A DNA stretch of 9,293 nt from the NCBI GenBank assembly GCA_015222405.1, contig JADFVG010000074.1:1-9293 (forward strand). The letters run 5' to 3'. Of this stretch, positions 1-5,176 are shown piece after piece. How positions within the stretch are numbered: position 1 is the first letter of the stretch; the number at the start of each line of letters is the position of its first letter. Made by a program: the position numbers and the translations under genes. This stretch comes from Chloroflexota bacterium. Lineage in GTDB: Bacteria; Chloroflexota; Dehalococcoidia; E44-bin15. The notes under the pieces are model-generated. The model saw nothing but the letters and a program-made list of their open reading frames with translations, ran no database searches and was not told the DNA's origin.

Positions 1-117
1 GAGGCGATAAAGGAGAAGGCTAAGGCCATCACCCCTGTTCCCGGTGGCGTAGGTCCTATGACGGTGACCATGCTCATGGTGAACACCGTCCGCGCTGCTG
101 AGATGCAGTCAGCATAG
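1..117 (+). CDS. folD: FolD, methylenetetrahydrofolate dehydrogenase/cyclohydrolase (3' end only)
   Basis: Frame 1 is open from the window edge and ends in TAG at 115-117, giving the last 38 residues of a protein whose start is outside the window. The fragment contains TPVPGGVGPMTVTMLMVNTV, which matches the C-terminal signature PGGVGPMT of the FolD family. It ends with a short helix, as FolD proteins do. FolD is a cytoplasmic bifunctional enzyme: it oxidises 5,10-methylene-tetrahydrofolate with NAD(P)+ and hydrolyses the methenyl product to 10-formyl-tetrahydrofolate. The next gene on the same strand, fhs, makes 10-formyl-tetrahydrofolate from formate, so the two form a one-carbon pair that is probably co-transcribed across a 67-base gap. 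The identification is firm because the motif is highly diagnostic. The catalytic lysine and the nucleotide-binding part lie outside the window. Confidence 0.92.
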   Translation, partial: EAIKEKAKAITPVPGGVGPMTVTMLMVNTVRAAEMQSA

Positions 118-136
118 CCGGGCTAAGTTCGCCCGG
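118..136 (+). other. Small G+C-rich hairpin between folD and fhs
   Basis: CCGGGC (118-123) pairs perfectly with GCCCGG (131-136) around a 7-base loop, starting immediately after the folD stop codon. No T-run follows, so it is not a standard intrinsic terminator. It could protect or process the folD 3' end, or weakly attenuate transcription into fhs. I see no convincing promoter in the remaining bases before fhs, which favours read-through from folD. The function is inferred from position only. Confidence 0.35.
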
Positions 137-184
137 TATGCGCCATGTTACAAATGAATAATAATTACACTTAGGAGGTTTTGC

Positions 185-1948
185 GTGGCTTACGATGCAA
201 CGAAAATGAAGGACTGGGAAATTTCAGAGGCAGCTGAAGCCAACATGCCAACCCCTGATGAATGGCGGGAAAGACTGAACCTGAAAAAGGACGAGATCAT
301 TCCTTTTGGCAGGCTATGCCGGCTCGATTTCATGAAGATAATCGAGCGCCTCAAGGACAAGCCGGATGGCAAGTACATTGAGGTGACCGCCATTACCCCC
401 ACGCCGCTGGGTGAAGGGAAAAGCACGACCGCGATGGGCCTCTTGGAGGGATTGGGCAAGCGAGGGGAGAATGCTGGCGGCTGCATCCGCCAGCCCTCGG
501 GTGGCCCCACCATGAATATCAAGGGAACCGCTGCCGGCGGCGGCAATGCGCTGCTCATTCCCCTGACCGAGTTCTCCATGGGGCTTACCGGTGACATCAA
601 CGATATCACCAATGCCCACAACCTGGCCATGATCGCCCTTACCGCCAGGATGCAGCACGAGCGCAACTACAATGACGAACAACTCGCTAGGCTCACCAAG
701 ATGCGTCGCCTTGACATCGACCCCACCAGGGTAGAGATGGGCTGGGTTATGGATTTTTGTGCCCAGAGCCTCCGTAATATCATCATCGGCATCGGCGGCC
801 GTATGGATGGCTTCACGATGCAGTCCAAGTTCGGCATCACCGTGAGCTCTGAGCTCATGGCCATGCTGTCCATTGTCAGGGACCTGGCTGACCTGCGTGA
901 ACGAATGGACAACGTCACCCTGGCATTCGATAAGAAGGGCAATCCCGTCACCACCGGCGACCTTGAGGTGGGCGGTGCCATGACCGCCTGGATGCGCAAC
1001 ACCATAAACCCCACCCTGTGTTGCACGGTGGAGTATCAGCCCTGCATGGTGCATGCTGGCCCATTTGCCAACATTGCCGTGGGCCAGTCCTCCATTATCG
1101 CCGACCGCATCGGTCTCAAGATGTTTGACTACCACGTTACCGAGAGCGGCTTCGCCGCCGACATCGGCTTCGAGAAGTTCTGGAACGTGAAGTGCCGCTT
1201 GAGCGGTCTGAAGCCGCATGTGTCGGTACTCACCACCACCATCCGGGCCCTGAAGATGCATGGCGGCGGGCCCAGGGTGGTGGCTGGCGTACCCCTGCCT
1301 GATTCCTACACAAAAGAGGATCTGGGCCTGTTGGAGAAGGGCATCCCCAACATGGTGCACCACATCAATGTCATCAGAACTTCCGGAATCAACCCGGTGG
1401 TATGCATCAATTGCTTCCACACCGACACCAAAGCTGAGATCGCCATGGTCAGAAAAGCGGCTGAGGAAGCTGGGGCGCGCTGCGCCGTAGCTACCCATTG
1501 GGCCGATGGTGGCGATGGCGCCCTGGAGTTGGCAGATGTGGTCAAGGAAGCCTGCAAAGAGACGAACGAGTTCAAGTTCCTGTATCCCCTGGAAATGAAG
1601 CTGCGGGAGCGGGTCGACAATATCGCCAAGGTGGTCTATGGGGCCGACGGCGTGGCCTGGAGCCCCGATGCTGAAGCCAAGGCCAAGTCTCTGGAGAACG
1701 ATGCCAAATATGATGATTACGCCACCATGATGGTGAAGACCCACTTAAGCCTCACCCACGATCCGGCTATTAAGGGGACTCCTAAAGGGTGGGCCTTACC
1801 CATCCGCGACGTGTTGATCTATTCTGGATCAAAATTCCTCTGCCCCTGCGCTGGAGCCATCAGCCTGATGCCAGGAACCAGTTCCGATCCCGCCTTTAGA
1901 AAGGTGGATGTCGATACCAAGACAGGTAAAGTAGAGGGCCTGTTCTAG
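185..1948 (+). CDS. fhs: Formate--tetrahydrofolate ligase (10-formyl-THF synthetase)
   Basis: This cytoplasmic enzyme joins formate to tetrahydrofolate using ATP, the entry step of the methyl branch of the Wood-Ljungdahl pathway and a source of formyl groups for biosynthesis. The 587-residue product carries the family P-loop TPTPLGEGKSTT (71-82), the RQPSGGP segment (102-108), AAGGG (116-120), TGDI (135-138), VHAGPFANIA (289-298), TESGFAADIG (319-328) and a C-terminal MPG...GLF (562-587). It is longer than the usual bacterial form of about 555-560 residues. The piece HGGGPRVVAG (359-368) resembles the eukaryotic C1-THF synthase type as I remember it. Some positions I recall as nearly invariant differ: TGDIHA reads TGDIND (Asn139), and IKGGAAGGGY reads IKGTAAGGGN. 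The start is GTG, supported by AGGAGG at 173-178 with a 6-base spacing. folD lies just upstream and a strong terminator just downstream. The family call is sure; full activity is likely but not proven. Confidence 0.95.
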   Translation: MAYDATKMKDWEISEAAEANMPTPDEWRERLNLKKDEIIPFGRLCRLDFMKIIERLKDKPDGKYIEVTAITPTPLGEGKSTTAMGLLEGLGKRGENAGGCIRQPSGGPTMNIKGTAAGGGNALLIPLTEFSMGLTGDINDITNAHNLAMIALTARMQHERNYNDEQLARLTKMRRLDIDPTRVEMGWVMDFCAQSLRNIIIGIGGRMDGFTMQSKFGITVSSELMAMLSIVRDLADLRERMDNVTLAFDKKGNPVTTGDLEVGGAMTAWMRNTINPTLCCTVEYQPCMVHAGPFANIAVGQSSIIADRIGLKMFDYHVTESGFAADIGFEKFWNVKCRLSGLKPHVSVLTTTIRALKMHGGGPRVVAGVPLPDSYTKEDLGLLEKGIPNMVHHINVIRTSGINPVVCINCFHTDTKAEIAMVRKAAEEAGARCAVATHWADGGDGALELADVVKEACKETNEFKFLYPLEMKLRERVDNIAKVVYGADGVAWSPDAEAKAKSLENDAKYDDYATMMVKTHLSLTHDPAIKGTPKGWALPIRDVLIYSGSKFLCPCAGAISLMPGTSSDPAFRKVDVDTKTGKVEGLF

Positions 1949-1962
1949 AAATCTGCTTCAAG

Positions 1963-1990
1963 AAGGGCGGCCCTGGGGCCGCCCTTTTTT
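1963..1990 (+). terminator. Intrinsic terminator of the folD-fhs operon
   Basis: GGGCGGCC (1965-1972) pairs perfectly with GGCCGCCC (1977-1984) around the four-base loop CTGG. Two A-T pairs at 1963-1964 and 1985-1986 can extend the stem, and six T residues follow (1985-1990). It starts 14 bases after the fhs stop codon. On the opposite strand the hairpin is followed only by a weak pyrimidine tract (CTTCTT), so it may partly terminate the converging minus-strand gene too. Confidence 0.9.
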
Positions 1991-2025
1991 CGTTTACCTG
2001 GCGGTATTGCCAATCTAAGTTTGTT

Positions 2026-2823
2026 TTATTCCACTGGCTCTATTGTCGGCTCTTCCTTTTCTTTACTGCTCTTTGGAATAGTTTTTTTCTTCCGCTGCTG
2101 TTTCTCGGGCAAAGATATCTTAATTTTCTCCATTTCAGCAATTGCCGCTTCGTTTAACAAATGCCGGACAGCTCCAATAAGCTCTTCTGGGGAGACTGTA
2201 AGATATGTCATTTTCTTCAGCCTCTTTCGGATTAATACTATTGACTCTTCTGATAGAATAGCTTTTAGAATGTTTTGTGAAGTCAGCACGTTGCTCTTTT
2301 CCCACAGCTGCGCCAAGCCACCCCTTTTGACGTTCTTATAGCCGATTAAATCGAATTTTTCGGCTAATATTATGGGGTCATTATCGATAAGGTTCCAAGA
2401 ATCTATGAGCTTTGTTTGTGGGGGTTGGGTAAATGAGATGTGGTAAAGCTTCCATTCCTTACCATTGGTTAGCAATACCCATTCACATCCAAGATTAATG
2501 GCATAGGACGCAGCTTGCTTAAGATGCGTTTGTGCAAGGTCAATGTTTACCCTTTTTAATTCGACGAGCATGGCAGGTTTTGATGACTCGCCGTGGTCAA
2601 GTTGGATGGCAAAGTCACAATGTTCGGTATTCCCGACGCCATGAATTGCGTATTCTCGTGTAATATGCTTGAAAGTATGGTATCCCATAAGTGTTTCAAA
2701 GATACGCTCTACACGCCTGCGTGTTTGAGCCTCATTACCGTCTATTTTAGCAACCTCTTGCATCAGCTTTCGTGCGTCTTGCAGAGCTTTCCTCGTCTCT
2801 TTATCTAACTTTTGCCTTGCCAT
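2026..2823 (-). CDS. Orphan PD-(D/E)XK nuclease-like protein (type I restriction HsdR N-terminal domain type)
   Basis: The 265-residue product resembles the HsdR_N nuclease fold. A helical N-terminus (about 1-45) precedes a core with Asp70 (CDFAIQ), Glu88-Leu-Lys90 (LVELKR) and Gln103 (KQAASYA), the expected D...ExK...Q order of a PD-(D/E)XK site. The segment WVLLTNGKEWKLYHI (115-129) is typical of this family. The last 30 or so residues are a charged Lys/Glu/Pro-rich tail. There is no helicase or translocase domain, and no methylase or specificity gene nearby, so a complete restriction system is not present here. The start is ATG at 2823, with a purine-rich GGGGAAGGG a few bases upstream. 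The gene is clearly more A+T-rich than fhs and queA, which suggests acquisition by transfer. It could act in defence, in DNA repair or as a remnant. The domain call is fairly good; the function is unknown. Confidence 0.72.
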   Translation of the reverse strand: MARQKLDKETRKALQDARKLMQEVAKIDGNEAQTRRRVERIFETLMGYHTFKHITREYAIHGVGNTEHCDFAIQLDHGESSKPAMLVELKRVNIDLAQTHLKQAASYAINLGCEWVLLTNGKEWKLYHISFTQPPQTKLIDSWNLIDNDPIILAEKFDLIGYKNVKRGGLAQLWEKSNVLTSQNILKAILSEESIVLIRKRLKKMTYLTVSPEELIGAVRHLLNEAAIAEMEKIKISLPEKQQRKKKTIPKSSKEKEEPTIEPVE

Positions 2824-2855
2824 CGTTTATCCCTTCCCCTCTGTGTCGTTTGATA

Positions 2856-2867
2856 GATAAGCTTATC
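2856..2867. promoter_or_regulatory. 12-bp perfect palindrome upstream of the orphan nuclease-like gene
   Basis: GATAAGCTTATC is a perfect palindrome lying 33-44 bases upstream of the minus-strand start at 2823. The position would suit an operator or promoter-proximal binding site, but no clear -35/-10 pair was found beside it. A related inverted repeat, ATGATAA/TTATCAT, lies upstream of the phosphoesterase gene (6970-7003). The shared half-site may be chance in A/T-rich spacers. Confidence 0.3.
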
Positions 2868-2876
2868 ACAAACCAA

Positions 2877-2894
2877 TGGCTTTTTCAAAAGCCA
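2877..2894 (-). terminator. Possible weak terminator after the ferredoxin operon
   Basis: TGGCTTTT (2877-2884) pairs perfectly with AAAAGCCA (2887-2894). It lies 41 bases beyond the ferredoxin stop codon in the direction of minus-strand transcription. Downstream on that strand comes TTGGTTTGTG, which is T-rich but interrupted. It may terminate the iron-sulfur operon partially, or merely separate it from the nuclease-like gene. No strong terminator is otherwise visible in this 111-base gap. Confidence 0.4.
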
Positions 2895-2934
2895 AGCATA
2901 TCAAGCTTTGAGAAATCCATCCGAATGTTACTTA

Positions 2935-3168
2935 CTACGACACCGCGCTAATCGTGATAGCATTTTGGGGGCATATCTCCTCGCAAATCTTGCACGCTGT
3001 GCACTGGGTGAGGAAGACCGGCATTATAACCCAGTCCCCCGCTACTTTACCCGGCTTTCGCCCATCCCGGGGATAGATCATAAATACGCCTTCGGTGCAG
3101 GCATCAAGACACTTGCGGCAATCCCGCGGGGAGGTACATCTCTTGTCATCCCACTCTATCTGCACCAT
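2935..3168 (-). CDS. Small 2[4Fe-4S] ferredoxin
   Basis: This 77-residue protein has two cysteine clusters: C11-x5-C17-x2-C20-x3-C24 and C56-x2-C59-x2-C62-x3-C66-P. Together they can ligate two [4Fe-4S] centres. The second is a classical ferredoxin motif. The first has an unusually long first gap and lacks the usual proline after its last cysteine. About 30 residues with PGKVAGDW separate them, more than in the smallest clostridial ferredoxins. The frame is open further upstream to 3258, but the ATG at 3168 is preferred: it lies 4 bases after the stop codon of the upstream gene, has GAAGGAG about 10 bases ahead, and avoids a long overlap. It is expected to be cytoplasmic and to pass electrons to or from the larger iron-sulfur protein encoded just upstream in the same operon. 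The physiological partner is not evident from this window. Confidence 0.87.
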   Translation of the reverse strand: MVQIEWDDKRCTSPRDCRKCLDACTEGVFMIYPRDGRKPGKVAGDWVIMPVFLTQCTACKICEEICPQNAITISAVS

Positions 3169-3172
3169 GGCG

Positions 3173-4000
3173 TCACCACTCCTTCGCCAGCACGGGAATG
3201 GCGTTTCTGTCAAGGAAGGCGATAGCGTCAAGAGCGCAGACTCCCCGGCATACGCCACAGCCGAAGCACTTCATTTGGTCTATGGAGCACTTCTGCAAAG
3301 TAGGCGAATAGCTAATAGCACCAAAGGGGCAAATCTTCACGCAATCGCGGCAGCCATTGCACTTCTCAATGTCGATGGCAGCCACATATTCCGCCTTAAA
3401 GAATGGCCGCTGTCCACGCTCCATCATCCTGAAACCCAAACAATCCCTGGAGGCGCAGTTGCAGATTGCGGCGATAAAGGGGGTATGATAAGTCCACACA
3501 CTATGAACTAGGCCGTTACGATCAAGCTTCTGGAACTCCTTTTTCGCCTCCTCCTTGGTGAGTATCTCTATGTCCTTTGAGTAATCCGGCCACTGCTCGA
3601 AAACGCCTTTTGGCCAGAAATCCGACTTGAAGGTGGCCACATTAAAGCAGTACCGATCGTCGTAAACACCGTGAAGGACACTTCTGCAAGCGCAGGGCAC
3701 TCTGGTAATGCTCGTGGTGAAGTCAAGTATCTTTTCCACATCTTCCAAGGGAATGACCTGTCCAAAGTGCTGTTCTTTCATTCCCTCCGCAAGGGAAGAA
3801 CGACCCGCCTTGGCAGCAGCAAGATCGGCTGGCACTAACTTATCAAGAGCAGCCAGACCGTTAGCAGCCATTTCCTCAAACTTCTCATAGAAATCAGCAA
3901 TGTAACGTTTTCTCTCCTCGTTGAGCAGCTCCTCAGCATAGTTTTTCGTCTGAAGATACCACTTCGTTCCCTGTCCATGTTCAATACAGAACTCACACAT
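3173..4000 (-). CDS. Iron-sulfur protein with C-terminal 2[4Fe-4S] ferredoxin domain and extra cysteine motifs
   Basis: The product has 275 residues and no signal peptide or membrane segment, so it is probably cytoplasmic. It begins MCEFCIEH (Cys2, Cys5, His8), followed by a helical stretch to about residue 75. The middle region has further cysteines: C103-A-C105, C118, and C180-N-C182-x4-C187. The C-terminus is a dicluster ferredoxin domain, C214-x2-C217-x2-C220-x3-C224-P and C245-x2-C248-x2-C251-x3-C255, with an additional Cys238 between them. I recall similar proteins of unknown function in strictly anaerobic sulfate reducers and Dehalococcoidia, but could not check this. The N-terminal and central cysteines could hold another cluster or a metal. 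The ATG at 4000 has GAGGGGG about 7 bases upstream. It is the first gene of a two-gene operon with the small ferredoxin and has its own promoter at 4042-4070. An electron-transfer role is inferred; the substrate is unknown. Confidence 0.82.
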   Translation of the reverse strand: MCEFCIEHGQGTKWYLQTKNYAEELLNEERKRYIADFYEKFEEMAANGLAALDKLVPADLAAAKAGRSSLAEGMKEQHFGQVIPLEDVEKILDFTTSITRVPCACRSVLHGVYDDRYCFNVATFKSDFWPKGVFEQWPDYSKDIEILTKEEAKKEFQKLDRNGLVHSVWTYHTPFIAAICNCASRDCLGFRMMERGQRPFFKAEYVAAIDIEKCNGCRDCVKICPFGAISYSPTLQKCSIDQMKCFGCGVCRGVCALDAIAFLDRNAIPVLAKEW

Positions 4001-4041
4001 TGCGGCACCCCCTCAGAAATTTTGCCTGTCGAACTGCCCCC

Positions 4042-4070
4042 CTTATAGCAAAGCATCTGCCAAAAGTCAA
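4042..4070 (-). promoter_or_regulatory. Sigma-70-type promoter of the iron-sulfur operon
   Basis: Read on the minus strand, TTGACT (4070-4065, five of six to consensus) is followed after exactly 17 bases by TATAAG (4047-4042, five of six). The predicted start of transcription near 4035 leaves a leader of about 35 bases with the GAGGGGG ribosome binding site before the ATG at 4000. It stands back to back with the queA promoter, the two -35 boxes being only 14 bases apart, so the two could compete or share a regulator. Confidence 0.72.
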
Positions 4071-4084
4071 GGTCTGCGGGCAAC

Positions 4085-4114
4085 TCGACACCGGCCGAGC
4101 AATCATCCTATAAT
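4085..4114 (+). promoter_or_regulatory. Promoter of queA with predicted leaderless start
   Basis: TCGACA (4085-4090, five of six) and a perfect TATAAT (4109-4114) are separated by 18 bases. The last base of the -10 box is only 8 bases before the G of the GTG start at 4122, so transcription should begin at about 4121-4122, at the start codon itself. The bases just before that GTG (ATAATTGTCCCC) contain no Shine-Dalgarno sequence, which is consistent with a leaderless mRNA. Confidence 0.75.
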
Positions 4115-4121
4115 TGTCCCC

Positions 4122-5150
4122 GTGAAGACTAGTGATTTCGATTACCATCTGCCAACTGAACTCATCGCCCAGACCCCTATGGAGCCTCGGGATCGCTCTC
4201 GCCTCATGGTGCTCCGCCGAAGCGATGGGGCGATAGAGCATCGCCGCTTCTTTGAAATTGCGGAGTTTCTGCGCCGGGGCGATGTCTTGGTGTTCAACGA
4301 CAGCCGTGTCCTCCCCGCACGTCTTATCGGGCGCAAAGAAGGCACTGGCGGCAAGGTCGAGGTCTTGCTTCTGCGTCGGCTCAGTCCTGGGCTATGGCAG
4401 ACCTTGGTAAAGCCAGGGCGAAGGTTTCGTTTAGGGACCAGGGTAGAGTTCTCCGCTGAGTCGGGCTCACCCGACGCTCTTTGGGGCGAGGTCGTGGAGT
4501 GGGGGGAGAGGGGGATCAGGATAATTCGCTTTTCCGATGAGGGCGCCCTGGAGCAGGCGGGCAGTGTTCCTCTGCCCCCTTACATTCACCACCCGCTAAA
4601 GGATCCAGAGCGCTATCAAACGGTCTATTCCAGAGTGATGGGAAGCGTTGCTGCACCCACCGCGGGGCTACATTTCACACCGGAGCTCCTCCATCGCCTC
4701 GAGGAGAAGGGGGTTCATCTCAGCTTCGTCACCCTTCATGTGGGGCTTGACACCTTTTCCCCGGTAAGGGTGGACGACCCCAGAAACCATCCGATGCATA
4801 AAGAGTATTGTGAGCTGCCGGAGAAGACAGCCCAAGAGCTCAACCAGGCCAAAGCTGAGGGGAGGCGAATTATCTGCGTTGGTACCACAACGGTGAGGAT
4901 TTTGGAGCAAGCAGCCTTAAAGGGAACAGGGATTGAGGCCTTCCATGGCTGGAGCGACATCCTGATCTTGCCCGGGCATTGCTTTCACACCCTCGATGGG
5001 TTGATCACAAACTTTCACCTGCCGCGCACCACCCTGCTGATGTTGGTCTCAGCTTTTGCCGGCCACAACCTCATTTTGCGAGCTTACCAAGAGGCAATCC
5101 GCCTCGGCTACCGTCTCTATAGTTTTGGTGACGCCATGCTGATACTCTGA
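4122..5150 (+). CDS. queA: S-adenosylmethionine:tRNA ribosyltransferase-isomerase
   Basis: QueA transfers and isomerises the ribosyl part of S-adenosylmethionine onto 7-aminomethyl-7-deazaguanine at the wobble position of tRNAs with GUN anticodons. The product is epoxyqueuosine, the precursor of queuosine. The 342 residues fit the family length. The protein begins MKTSDFDYHLPTELIAQ, the family N-terminus, and shows LVFNDSRVLPARL (56-68), LPPYI (151-155), VAAPTAGLHFT (176-186), TLHVGLDTF (204-212), HKEYCELP (226-233) and NFHLPRTTLLMLVSAFAG near the C-terminus. All expected family blocks are present with no gap. The GTG at 4122 is the right start, because the conserved N-terminus begins there. 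It has no ribosome binding site but a TATAAT box 7 bases upstream, hence a predicted leaderless transcript. No tgt or other queuosine gene lies beside it. It converges with the phosphoesterase gene across 26 bases, with no evident terminator between them. Confidence 0.97.
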   Translation: MKTSDFDYHLPTELIAQTPMEPRDRSRLMVLRRSDGAIEHRRFFEIAEFLRRGDVLVFNDSRVLPARLIGRKEGTGGKVEVLLLRRLSPGLWQTLVKPGRRFRLGTRVEFSAESGSPDALWGEVVEWGERGIRIIRFSDEGALEQAGSVPLPPYIHHPLKDPERYQTVYSRVMGSVAAPTAGLHFTPELLHRLEEKGVHLSFVTLHVGLDTFSPVRVDDPRNHPMHKEYCELPEKTAQELNQAKAEGRRIICVGTTTVRILEQAALKGTGIEAFHGWSDILILPGHCFHTLDGLITNFHLPRTTLLMLVSAFAGHNLILRAYQEAIRLGYRLYSFGDAMLIL

Positions 5151-5176
5151 TGTGAACAGCCGATTAAGAGGACTCC

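Noticed and set aside
314..1744. A 476-codon open frame on the minus strand opposite fhs
   Set aside because: It is antisense to a clearly recognisable enzyme. Its His/Gly/Val-rich translation has no domain, and such frames arise from the codon bias of G+C-rich genes.
3169..3258. An upstream extension of the small ferredoxin, starting at 3258
   Set aside because: It would overlap the preceding gene by 86 bases. The ATG at 3168 has a ribosome binding site and sits 4 bases after the preceding stop codon.
3095..3511. A 138-codon plus-strand open frame opposite the iron-sulfur operon
   Set aside because: The opposite strand encodes two proteins with full ferredoxin cysteine motifs. This frame is their shadow.
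5151..5176. GAGGACTCCTC between queA and the phosphoesterase gene as a terminator
   Set aside because: It is an 11-base palindrome with a one-base centre and no T-run, so it cannot form a normal terminator hairpin.
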